Shown piece by piece: positions 36,892-44,096 of a stretch of 64,000 nt of DNA. Under the pieces are notes generated by a model. It saw only the letters and a list, made by a program, of their open reading frames with translations. It ran no database searches and was not told where the DNA came from. Numbering within the stretch: position 1 is the stretch's first letter; the number at the start of each line of letters is the position of its first letter. Made by a program: the position numbers and the translations under genes. The stretch is from Pseudomonadota bacterium (GTDB lineage Bacteria > Pseudomonadota > Alphaproteobacteria > Rhodobacterales > Rhodobacteraceae), in assembly GCA_020161655.1 (NCBI GenBank), contig JAIUPC010000006.1, positions 1 through 64,000 of the forward strand, in the 5' to 3' direction.

Positions 36892-37515
36892 ATGGGGCAG
36901 AACGTGAGCCAACCGATACCGGCCGTCATCCTCGCCGGCGGGCGCGGCGCGCGGATGGGCGGGGCGGACAAGGCGCTTTTGCCGCTCGCCGGGCGGCCGC
37001 TGGTCGCCCATCTCATCGCGCGCCTCGCGCCGCAATGCGGGGCCCTGGCGATCAACGCCGGGGGCGATCCTTCGCGTTTCGCCTTCACCGGACTGCCGGT
37101 TCTTGGCGATGAGATGCCGGACCAGCCGGGGCCGCTCGCCGGCATCCTCGCAGCACTCGACTGGGCGGCGGGTCTTGGCGCCGGATTGGTCATCACGGCG
37201 GCGGTCGACACGCCTTTCCTGCCCGCCGATCTTGTCGAGCGGCTTCGCGGTGCCGCCGGGCCATCGGGCGCCGCCATCGCCGCTAGCCCGGATGCGGAAG
37301 GAGAGATGCGGTTGCATCCGGTCTTCGGCCTCTGGCCGGTGGCGTCGCGGGACGACCTTCGCGCGCGGCTGGCGGCAGGTGAGCGGAAAGCGATGCTCTG
37401 GGCGCGCGCGCAAGGCGTAGGCGTTGCCGAGTTCAGCGCCCTGCCCTTCGATCCCTTCCTCAACATCAACGCGCCCGAAGACCTGAGGGCCGCAGAGGCG
37501 CTGGCTTCGCGGTAG
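36892..37515 (+). CDS. mobA: Molybdenum cofactor guanylyltransferase
   Basis: About 207 residues. The GTP loop AVILAGGRGARMGGADKALLPLAGRPLV is diagnostic of MobA, which joins GMP to Mo-molybdopterin to give the MGD cofactor. DTPFLPADLVERL and NINAPEDLRAAE are also typical. The ATG at 36892 is preferred over the adjacent ATG at 36889 because it places the GGGGGG site 3 bases further away. The bis-MGD enzyme in this window is the Fds formate dehydrogenase. Confidence 0.93.
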   Translation: MGQNVSQPIPAVILAGGRGARMGGADKALLPLAGRPLVAHLIARLAPQCGALAINAGGDPSRFAFTGLPVLGDEMPDQPGPLAGILAALDWAAGLGAGLVITAAVDTPFLPADLVERLRGAAGPSGAAIAASPDAEGEMRLHPVFGLWPVASRDDLRARLAAGERKAMLWARAQGVGVAEFSALPFDPFLNINAPEDLRAAEALASR

Positions 37516-37531
37516 CAGACCGGTTCGCGCC

Positions 37532-37774
37532 TCAGTCCGGCTGACGGTCGCCGCGACGGATGTAGAAGGCTGTGGCGGTTTCTTCGGTGACGGCTTGCAG
37601 GAACTCATGACCCGCTTCCGCGCAGAAATGCGGCATGTCGACCACCGCGACCGGATCGGTTGCCAGCACCTTAAGGACCGCGCCCGGCGGCATTGCCAGA
37701 AGCCGCTTGCGGGCCTTCAGGACCGGGAGCGGGCAGAGAAGCCCGGAAGCGTCGATTTCGGCGTCGAACTGCAT
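37532..37774 (-). CDS. TusA/SirA-type sulfur-carrier protein
   Basis: 80 residues, the normal TusA length, with the sulfur-carrying Cys in DASGLLCPLPVLKARKRL and the family end VDMPHFCAEAGHEFL. TusA-like proteins relay persulfide sulfur for tRNA thiolation and molybdenum cofactor sulfuration. ATG at 37774; the frame stays open upstream but that part is not conserved-looking. Convergent with mobA, 16 bases apart. Confidence 0.88.
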   Translation of the reverse strand: MQFDAEIDASGLLCPLPVLKARKRLLAMPPGAVLKVLATDPVAVVDMPHFCAEAGHEFLQAVTEETATAFYIRRGDRQPD

Positions 37775-37876
37775 GGCCCTGCGATAGGCTGTCGCGCTGT
37801 CGCTGTCCACCCGGGGGATGGCGGCATGGCCCATCACCCGCCTCATACCGAACCTCAACCGCCTCGCCCCGGCGCG

Positions 37877-37905
37877 AAAAGGTGTCTTGCCAGTGGCAAG
37901 ACGCC
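37877..37905 (-). terminator. Rho-independent terminator-like hairpin upstream of tusA
   Basis: Read on the minus strand, an 11-bp stem (GGCGTCTTGCC / GGCAAGACACC, one G-U pair) with a 3-base loop, directly followed by TTTTCGC. It is not at the end of any recognised gene; the nearest upstream gene, rplY, already has its own terminator. Confidence 0.7.
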
Positions 37906-37909
37906 CGCA

Positions 37910-37943
37910 CCGTTGGTAGGAGCCGCAAGGCGGAGGCCAACGG
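37910..37943 (-). ncRNA. Candidate structured RNA element
   Basis: Outer 7-bp stem CCGTTGG/CCAACGG encloses purine- or pyrimidine-rich internal loops and a second short stem. On the plus strand the inner hairpin is GCC-GCAA-GGC (a GNRA tetraloop). On the minus strand the internal loops carry CCTCC and CTCCT, which are anti-Shine-Dalgarno-like. A terminator follows 4 bases later on the minus strand, so I favour that strand. No known family is recognised. Confidence 0.4.
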
Positions 37944-38079
37944 GTTATCCACCGCGCCAACGGTACCAAATTCTGATGGGACCGTCCTGGTGGGCTCGAA
38001 TGTGTCCGCCGCGGGAGGGCGGGCACAGCAGAATTCCGTCATATCGCCGAAATTCTGCGCGTCGCGCCAGTTGAGCCCC

Positions 38080-38116
38080 CCAAAGCAAACGGGCGGAGCC
38101 TTCCAGCCCCGCCCGC
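38080..38116 (-). terminator. Terminator of rplY
   Basis: Ten-bp stem (CGGGCGGGGC / GCTCCGCCCG, one G-U pair) with a 6-base loop, followed on the minus strand by TTTGCTTTG. It begins 24 bases after the rplY stop. Confidence 0.75.
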
Positions 38117-38139
38117 CAATTCTGTCCGCAAGAAGCCGA

Positions 38140-38757
38140 TCAGGCTTCGGCGTCGCCTTCGCCTTCGTCGCTGTCCGAGGACCGGAGGCCCGACGGAGCC
38201 GCGAGGTTCGCGATGACGAAGTTCCGCGTGATGGTCGGCGTGGCGCCCTTCGGCAGTTCGATGTCATTGATGTGGATGACATCGCCGATCTCACGGCCGG
38301 TCAGGTCGACGGTGATGTGATCGGGGATATCGCCCGCGGTCACTTCAAGCTCGACTTCCGGACGCACGATGGTCAGCGTTCCGCCCTTCTTCAGCCCCGG
38401 CGCCTTCTCGTGGTTCTCGAAGGTGACGTGGATGAAGAGGTTGATGCGCGAGGTGCGCTTCAGACGCATCAGGTCAAGGTGCGTCGGCAGATCCTTTACG
38501 ACGTCGCGCTGGACGCCGCGGCAGATGACGCGGACGTCATCCTGACCTTCGACCTTGAGGTTGAAGAGCGTCGACAGGAAGCGGCCTGCCTTAAGCTTTT
38601 TCAGAAGCGCATAGTAGTTCACGTTGATGGCGATCGGGTCTTTCCCGCCGCCATAAACGATTCCGGGTACGTAGCCCTCACGACGAGCTTGACGAGCGGC
38701 CCCCTTGCCTGTCCCCGTCCGTACCTCGGCCACAAGATCAGGGATCTCACCAGCCAT
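38140..38757 (-). CDS. rplY: 50S ribosomal protein L25/general stress protein Ctc
   Basis: 205 residues, the long TL5/Ctc form. The N-terminal L25 5S rRNA-binding domain covers about residues 5-95 ([47 protein letters not shown]). A C-terminal beta domain and an acidic tail ([13 protein letters not shown]) follow. Single-gene unit with its own terminator. In relatives it is, from memory, usually next to pth, which here lies 19 kb away. Confidence 0.95.
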   Translation of the reverse strand: MAGEIPDLVAEVRTGTGKGAARQARREGYVPGIVYGGGKDPIAINVNYYALLKKLKAGRFLSTLFNLKVEGQDDVRVICRGVQRDVVKDLPTHLDLMRLKRTSRINLFIHVTFENHEKAPGLKKGGTLTIVRPEVELEVTAGDIPDHITVDLTGREIGDVIHINDIELPKGATPTITRNFVIANLAAPSGLRSSDSDEGEGDAEA

Positions 38758-38958
38758 AGGGTCTCTCCATAGTGTTTAAGGGCATCCTCCAAGGGTGCAT
38801 GCCCGTGAAGCGCGCCCTATAGAGCGGTTCCCGGCAGAAGGAAAGCCGATTCTTGGCCTCACGGGGTGCGGATGTGTCGGTCACAATTCGTGACTCCACC
38901 CTTCCAAAGCGCTGTGGTAGCGCAAACCGGGCAGAATTTCCAACAGGACCATTCAGGC

Positions 38959-40122
38959 ATGTCGATACTTGAAGAAATGCGCATCGCGCGGGAGCCGAAT
39001 GCGGGCCTCGCAGCAGTGGGCGTGTTCTGGGGCTGTTTTGCCGCCTATGTGCCCACGCTGAAGGCCGGGATCAACGCGCCGGATGCAGCTTTCGGCCTGT
39101 CGATGGTCGCCTCTTCCATCGGCGGCATCTTCGCGATGTGGGCGGCGCCCGCGGTGATGGCGCGGCTTGGCGCCAACGGCGTTGCGGTGGCCGGGCTCCT
39201 TCTGGCCGCAGCCTTCTTCTACCCGGTGCTAGCCCCGAACATGGTCGGCTTCGCCATCGCCATGGGCTTTGTCGGCGCCAGCATCTCGCTTCTCGACATC
39301 GGCGCGAACATCCGCATTTCCGCGCTCGAGGCGCGGCACGGGCGGCACCTGATGAACGTTTCCCATGCGATGTTCTCATTCGCCTTCGCCGGATCGGCCT
39401 TCGTGGCGAGCCTCCTCAGAAGTGCAGGCTTCGCGCCGATCACCGCCTTCACGCTGATGGCAGGTGTCACGCTCCTTCTGGTCCTCGTCATGCGGCACCG
39501 GGGCGAATGGCATCCCGACGCGGCGGCGCCCGAAGGGGCGGACCGGAGCGTGCCGTGGTGGCCGATCGGCATCACGGCCGCGATCCTCTTCATCTCTTTC
39601 GTCAGCGAGAACACGACCGAAACCTGGTCGGCGCTGCATATCGAACGGACGCTTGGCGGCGCCGACGGACACGGCGGCTTCGGGCCGGTGGCGCTGGGTC
39701 TGACCATGGGCTTTGGCCGGCTCGCAGGCCAGATCGCGGCGCGGACCTTGGGCGAGGCGGGCCTTGTCCTCTGGTCGGCCGTCGTCGGCGTCGTCGGCGC
39801 CCTTGTCATCGCCTTCGCCTCGACCCCGGCCATCGCCATCCTTGGCGTCGGCATTCTCGGCTTCGGCGTCGCGGTTGTGGTGCCTTCGGCCAACTCGATC
39901 CTTGGCAAGCTCGTGCGGCCCGATCAGCGCGCCCACGCGATCTCGCGCGCCTGGATGGTGGGTTTCGCGGGCTTCTTCATCGGCCCCTCGGCCATGGGCG
40001 TTGTCGCCCAGATCGTGAGCCTGCGCGCCGTGTTTGTCATCGTCGCGGTGATGCTCTTCCTGATCGTGCCGCTGGTCATGCTGATCCGCCGCAGCCCGGC
40101 GCCGGCACCCGTTCAGGAATAG
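38959..40122 (+). CDS. Major facilitator superfamily transporter
   Basis: About 387 residues with about twelve membrane spans. N-terminal half AAVGVFWGCFAAYVPTLKAGINAPDAAFGLSMVASSIGGIFAMWAAPAVMARLGANGVAVAG resembles the YbjJ-type MFS carriers. ATG at 38959 is chosen over an upstream in-frame start because the extension is hydrophilic and not MFS-like. Substrate unknown. Its end overlaps the convergent lldD gene by 10 bases. Confidence 0.85.
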   Translation: MSILEEMRIAREPNAGLAAVGVFWGCFAAYVPTLKAGINAPDAAFGLSMVASSIGGIFAMWAAPAVMARLGANGVAVAGLLLAAAFFYPVLAPNMVGFAIAMGFVGASISLLDIGANIRISALEARHGRHLMNVSHAMFSFAFAGSAFVASLLRSAGFAPITAFTLMAGVTLLLVLVMRHRGEWHPDAAAPEGADRSVPWWPIGITAAILFISFVSENTTETWSALHIERTLGGADGHGGFGPVALGLTMGFGRLAGQIAARTLGEAGLVLWSAVVGVVGALVIAFASTPAIAILGVGILGFGVAVVVPSANSILGKLVRPDQRAHAISRAWMVGFAGFFIGPSAMGVVAQIVSLRAVFVIVAVMLFLIVPLVMLIRRSPAPAPVQE

Positions 40123-41276
40123 GCGTCAAGGAACCCCTTCGGGATCAGCACGTTCTTGCGCCCGAGATCGGCCACCCGCGTCTCGCCGCAAAGCGCCATC
40201 GACACGTCGAGCTCCTTGTGGATGACCTCTAGCGCGCGGGTCACGCCGGCCTCGCCCATGGCGCCAAGACCATAGACGAAGGCGCGCCCGATCATCACGC
40301 CCTTGGCACCGAGCGCCAGCGCCTTCAGCACGTCCTGACCGGAGCGGATGCCGCCGTCCATCCAGACCTCGGTCTTGTTGCCGACGGCGGCGGCGATCTC
40401 GGGCAGCATGCGGATCGAGGAGATCGCCCCGTCCAACTGCCGCCCGCCATGGTTCGACACGACGATGGCATCGGCACCAAGGCCCGCGGCCTTTTCGGCG
40501 TCCTCGGGATCGAGCACGCCCTTCAAGATGACCTTGCCGCCCCACATGTCCATCAGCTTCCTGATCTTGTCCCAGTTGAGCGCATGGTCGAACCGCTCTG
40601 CCGTCCAGGCCGACAGCGAGGAAGGATCGCTGACGCCATCGGCATGGCCGACGATATTGCCGAAGAAGCGCCGCTTGGTCCCCAGCATCTCGATCCCCCA
40701 ACCCCACTTGGTGGCAAGGTCCAGCAGCACGGGCAGCGTGAACTTGGGCGGCGCCGACATGCCGTTCTTGATGTCCTTGTGGCGCTGGCCGAGGATCTGC
40801 AGATCGACGGTGATGACCAGCGCCGAACATCCGGCGACGCGGGCGCGCTCGATGATGCGCTTGTTGAAGTCGTCGTCGTTCAACGTGTAGATCTGAAACC
40901 AGAAGGGCTTTGAGGCATGCGCCGCCACGTCCTCGATCGAGCAGATCGACATGGTGGACAGCGTGAAGGGCACGCCGAACTTTTCGGCCGCCCGCGCCGC
41001 CTTGATCTCACCATCCGCGCTTTGCATTCCAGTGAGGCCCACGGGCGCTAGTGCCACCGGCATGGCGACATCCTGGCCGATCATCTTCGACGCGGTGGAG
41101 CGCCCGGTCATGTCGACCGCGATGCGCTGGCGCAGGCGGATCTGCGCGAAATCGGCGGTGTTGTCGCGGAAGGTCTGTTCGGTCCAGCTGCCCGTCTCGG
41201 CATAGTCGTAGAACATCTTCGGCACCCGGCGACGATAGATGCGCTTCAGGTCTTCGATGCAGGTGATGACGGGCAT
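40113..41276 (-). CDS. lldD: FMN-dependent alpha-hydroxy acid dehydrogenase (L-lactate dehydrogenase)
   Basis: 387 residues, normal for LldD. N-terminal CIEDLKRIYRRRVPKMFYDYAETGSWTEQTFRDN, FMN site MPVALAPVGLTGM, FWFQIYTLNDDDF, and the catalytic-His motif VVSNHGGRQLDGA with the C-terminal VWMDGGIRSGQDVLKALALGAKGVMIGRAFVYG. It oxidises L-lactate (or a related 2-hydroxy acid) to pyruvate and reduces quinone at the inner membrane. The ATG at 41276 has GGAG upstream. A 23-bp palindrome identical in half-sites to the glcD operator lies 15 bases upstream of the start. Confidence 0.92.
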   Translation of the reverse strand: MPVITCIEDLKRIYRRRVPKMFYDYAETGSWTEQTFRDNTADFAQIRLRQRIAVDMTGRSTASKMIGQDVAMPVALAPVGLTGMQSADGEIKAARAAEKFGVPFTLSTMSICSIEDVAAHASKPFWFQIYTLNDDDFNKRIIERARVAGCSALVITVDLQILGQRHKDIKNGMSAPPKFTLPVLLDLATKWGWGIEMLGTKRRFFGNIVGHADGVSDPSSLSAWTAERFDHALNWDKIRKLMDMWGGKVILKGVLDPEDAEKAAGLGADAIVVSNHGGRQLDGAISSIRMLPEIAAAVGNKTEVWMDGGIRSGQDVLKALALGAKGVMIGRAFVYGLGAMGEAGVTRALEVIHKELDVSMALCGETRVADLGRKNVLIPKGFLDAYS

Positions 41277-41291
41277 GGCGGGCACTCCGGT

Positions 41292-41314
41292 ATTGGTAAT
41301 TTTTCCTTACCAAT
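41292..41314. promoter_or_regulatory. Palindromic operator upstream of lldD
   Basis: ATTGGTAA-N7-TTACCAAT, the same two arms and the same spacing as at 14092-14114 upstream of glcD; only the 7-base spacer differs. It lies just before the ribosome-binding site, so a bound protein would block transcription initiation or early elongation. Confidence 0.78.
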
Positions 41315-41335
41315 TTTTGCGCCAAGTCGCAATGC

Positions 41336-41368
41336 GCTTTCGCCGGGGCAACCTGTCCCGGTGAAAGC
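41336..41368 (-). terminator. Hairpin terminator downstream of trpA
   Basis: Twelve-bp stem (minus strand GCTTTCACCGGG / CCCGGCGAAAGC, one G-U pair) with a 9-base loop, 18 bases beyond the trpA stop. No strong T-tract follows, so efficiency is uncertain. It also insulates the lldD promoter from trpA readthrough. Confidence 0.55.
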
Positions 41369-41386
41369 AGCCCATTGGAGAATGGT

Positions 41387-42178
41387 TCAGGCCCTGTGCG
41401 CGCCGTCGGCGAGGCCCTTCACGAAGCGAAGGATCTCTGGCACCGGCTTCTTCTCCTCCACCATCTTCACGATGGCCGAGCCGACGACCGCGCCATCGGC
41501 GACCGAAGCAATCGAGCGCGCGGTTTCGGGTGAACGGATGCCGAAGCCGACGATGATCGGAAGGTCGGTGGCGGCCTTGATCCGCGCCACCTCTGGTGCC
41601 ACATCGACCGCCTGCGCCGCTGCCGCGCCGGTGATGCCGGTGATCGAGACGTAATAGACGAAACCGCTGGTGTTCTGCAGCACCTTGGGCAGACGCCGGT
41701 CATCGGTCGTGGGTGTGGCAAGCCGGATGAAGTTGATCCCCGCCTTCTGCGCCGGGATGCAAAGCTCGACATCTTCCTCGGGCGGCAGGTCGACGACGAT
41801 CAGCCCGTCGATCCCGGCGGCGACGGCATCCTTCAGGAACCGGTCCACCCCGCGCGAATAGATCGGGTTGTAGTACCCCATCATCACGATGGGCGTGGTG
41901 TCGTCGACCTTCCGGAACTCCGCCACCATGTCGAGCGTCTTTTGCAGCGTCTGCCCGGCTTCAAGCGCCCTCTGCCCGGCAAGCTGGATCGTCGGCCCGT
42001 CTGCCATCGGATCGGTGAAGGGCATCCCAAGCTCGATGATGTCCACGCCCGCCGCCGGCAGGCCCTTCAAAAGCGCGAGCGATGTCGAAAGGTCGGGGTC
42101 GCCGGCCATGATGTAGGAGACGAAGGCCTTGCGCCCCTCGGCCCTGAGCGCCGCGAACTTGGTATCGATCCGGGTCAT
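41387..42178 (-). CDS. trpA: Tryptophan synthase alpha chain
   Basis: 263 residues. Both catalytic residues are visible in [20 protein letters not shown] (Glu and Asp), along with [11 protein letters not shown] and [11 protein letters not shown]. It cleaves indole-3-glycerol phosphate to indole, which is passed to TrpB. The ATG at 42178 has GGGAGAGG just upstream; the frame to 42199 adds 7 unneeded residues. trpB and trpF are 20 kb away in this window. Confidence 0.95.
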   Translation of the reverse strand: MTRIDTKFAALRAEGRKAFVSYIMAGDPDLSTSLALLKGLPAAGVDIIELGMPFTDPMADGPTIQLAGQRALEAGQTLQKTLDMVAEFRKVDDTTPIVMMGYYNPIYSRGVDRFLKDAVAAGIDGLIVVDLPPEEDVELCIPAQKAGINFIRLATPTTDDRRLPKVLQNTSGFVYYVSITGITGAAAAQAVDVAPEVARIKAATDLPIIVGFGIRSPETARSIASVADGAVVGSAIVKMVEEKKPVPEILRFVKGLADGAHRA

Positions 42179-42286
42179 TGGCCCTCTCCCTGACTTCATC
42201 CGGCAACCTGCGGCAACCGCGCTGCGCCTTCAGCGGGTGGTGCAGAAACGCCAGAGGAAAATCAAGGGGGCTGACGCGTCCCGCCG

Positions 42287-42775
42287 TCAGAAGCTGCGCC
42301 CGAGCCTCAGCATGGCCATGGTGACGCCGGGGTTGGAATCGCCAAGACCGGCATTCGAGATATGCGTTGCCCCGGCAGAAAGCGCCCAGCCGGACGGCAT
42401 CCGGTAGCCGAGCGCCAGCGAACTGCGGAACTCCAGGTCGCTGCCAAGATCGTTGCTGGGTTCGGAAGCGTCATAGTAGCCGGGAATGACGCTACCCTGA
42501 AGGAACCAGCCCTTGTCGCCAAGCGGGAACTCTGCCCCGAGGCCCGCGCCGATGAAGTAGTCACCGGGGTCGTTGGTCATTGCCGCGAGGGCAAGATAGA
42601 GATCGGCCCCGCCAAGCTGCCAGCGCGGCGCGAAATGATACTCGATATCCAGCGCACCACCGTTCTCGGCGGCGTTTTCGTTGAAACTGGTGTAGCCGAG
42701 GCCAACCACCAGTTCCTGTGCTTCGATCTGAGTTGCCGACAGGCACGCCAGAAGTGCGACGTGTGCGATTTTCAT
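42287..42775 (-). CDS. Acyloxyacyl hydrolase, lipid A 3-O-deacylase (PagL-like)
   Basis: 162 residues with a signal peptide ending near ATQIEA and then alternating beta-strands expected of an eight-stranded outer-membrane barrel. The PagL active-site motif is seen in SAGATHISNAGLGDSNPGV (the His and Ser of HxSN), and the C-terminus ends in an aromatic (LGRSF) as in outer-membrane proteins. It would remove the 3-linked acyl chain from lipid A. The family's catalytic Glu is not obvious at its usual position, so activity is likely but not certain. Confidence 0.82.
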   Translation of the reverse strand: MKIAHVALLACLSATQIEAQELVVGLGYTSFNENAAENGGALDIEYHFAPRWQLGGADLYLALAAMTNDPGDYFIGAGLGAEFPLGDKGWFLQGSVIPGYYDASEPSNDLGSDLEFRSSLALGYRMPSGWALSAGATHISNAGLGDSNPGVTMAMLRLGRSF

Positions 42776-42973
42776 CTAGTCCTCGGGAGTTAAACTAACG
42801 CAATGTCTTTGAAGCTAGGATCGGCACTGACGGCAGGCAAGGGAAAGGCTGCGTCCCACAAGGACAAATTCCGCCCGTGCCGTGCCCGCAACACTGGCCA
42901 GGGCGCCGCCGCCCCTTGACCCACCCGCCCCCGACACCATAGATGCGCCCGACCTTTGGACGGAGGCGGGATC

Positions 42974-44071
42974 ATGGGTTTCAAGATGGGCATCGTCGGA
43001 CTGCCAAATGTCGGCAAGTCGACGCTCTTCAACGCGCTGACCCGGACTGCCGCCGCGCAGGCCGCGAACTTCCCGTTCTGCACCATCGAGCCGAACGTCG
43101 GCGAGGTCGCGGTGCCCGATGCGCGGCTCGACAAGCTTGCCGCCATCGCCGGATCGAAGCAGGTCATTCCGACGCGGATCACCTTCGTCGATATCGCCGG
43201 CCTTGTCCGGGGTGCCTCGAAGGGCGAGGGCCTTGGCAACCAGTTCCTCGCCAATATCCGCGAGGTGGACGCCATCGCCCATGTTCTCAGGTGCTTCGAG
43301 GATGGCGACGTCACCCATGTCGAGGGTCGCATCGACCCGATGGCCGATGCCGAGACGATCGAGACCGAGCTGATGATCGCCGACATGGAATCGATCGAGC
43401 GGCGGCTTGCCAACATCGCCCGGAAGATCAAGGGCGGCGACAAGGAGGCGGCGGCGCAGGAACGGCTGATGAAAGAGGCGCTGGTGGCGCTTGAGGCCGG
43501 CAAGCCCGCGCGGACGGTCAAGGTTCCGGAGGACGATGCGAAGGCCTGGGGGATGCTCCAGCTTCTGACCGCAAAGCCCGTGCTTTTCGTCTGCAACGTC
43601 GAGGAAGCCTCGGCGGCCACCGGCAATTCCCAATCGGCCAAGGTCGCCGCGATGGCGGCGGCGCAGGGCGCTGCCTCGGTCGTGATCTCAGCCAAGATCG
43701 AGGAAGAGCTGGCGCAGATGCCCGCCGAGGATGCGGTGATGTTCCTTGAGGAGATGGGCCTCCATGAGGCCGGGCTCGACCGGCTGATCCGGGCGGGCTA
43801 CGACCTTCTCGGGCTTCAGACCTACTTCACCGTCGGCCCCAAGGAAGCCCGGGCCTGGACCATCGAGAAGGGCACGCTGGCCCCGCAAGCGGCGGGCGTC
43901 ATCCATGGCGACTTCGAACGCGGCTTCATCCGGTCGGAGACCATTGCCTATGACGACTACATCGCCGGCAACGGCGAGGCCGGCGCCCGCGAGGCCGGCA
44001 AGTTCCGCGTCGAGGGCAAGACCTACGAGGTCAAGGACGGGGATGTCCTGCATTTCCTGTTCAATGCGTAG
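42974..44071 (+). CDS. ychF: Redox-regulated ATPase/translation-associated GTPase-like protein YchF
   Basis: 365 residues, the normal YchF length. G1 loop GIVGLPNVGKSTLFNALT, FPFCTIEPNVG, FVDIAGLVRGASKGEGLGNQFLANIREVD and a C-terminal TGS domain (GVIHGDFERGFIRSETIAYDDYI). Binds ribosomes and hydrolyses ATP. The ATG at 42974 has GGAGGCGGG upstream. Its TAG stop is part of a 30-bp palindrome shared with the convergent adenine deaminase gene. Confidence 0.95.
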   Translation: MGFKMGIVGLPNVGKSTLFNALTRTAAAQAANFPFCTIEPNVGEVAVPDARLDKLAAIAGSKQVIPTRITFVDIAGLVRGASKGEGLGNQFLANIREVDAIAHVLRCFEDGDVTHVEGRIDPMADAETIETELMIADMESIERRLANIARKIKGGDKEAAAQERLMKEALVALEAGKPARTVKVPEDDAKAWGMLQLLTAKPVLFVCNVEEASAATGNSQSAKVAAMAAAQGAASVVISAKIEEELAQMPAEDAVMFLEEMGLHEAGLDRLIRAGYDLLGLQTYFTVGPKEARAWTIEKGTLAPQAAGVIHGDFERGFIRSETIAYDDYIAGNGEAGAREAGKFRVEGKTYEVKDGDVLHFLFNA

Positions 44072-44096
44072 GATGGGCAATATTGCCCATCCTACG
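44067..44096. repeat. 30-bp perfect palindrome joining two convergent stops
   Basis: CGTAGGATGGGCAAT followed immediately by its inverse complement. Because it is symmetric it supplies the TAG stop of ychF on one strand and the TAG stop of the adenine deaminase gene on the other. GTAGG(A/G)TGGGCAA palindromes are known as dispersed REP-like elements in many proteobacteria. It could also be a bidirectional terminator, though a perfect palindrome without loop and T-tract is not typical. Confidence 0.8.

Larger units (their letters stand above)
37775..38139. other. Gene-free gap between tusA and rplY with three hairpins
   Basis: 365 bases without a credible protein gene. On the minus strand, in order after rplY: a terminator (38080-38116), about 130 bases without obvious features, a long-armed hairpin (37910-37943), a second terminator-like hairpin with TTTT (37877-37905), and about 100 bases before the tusA start. 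This order would suit a small RNA gene or a structured tusA leader. Confidence 0.6.

Noticed and set aside
37901-37975. tRNA-like look of the tusA-rplY gap
   Set aside because: No GTTCGANTC T-arm, no acceptor-stem pairing and no proper anticodon arm; the hairpins fit a terminator and another structured element better.
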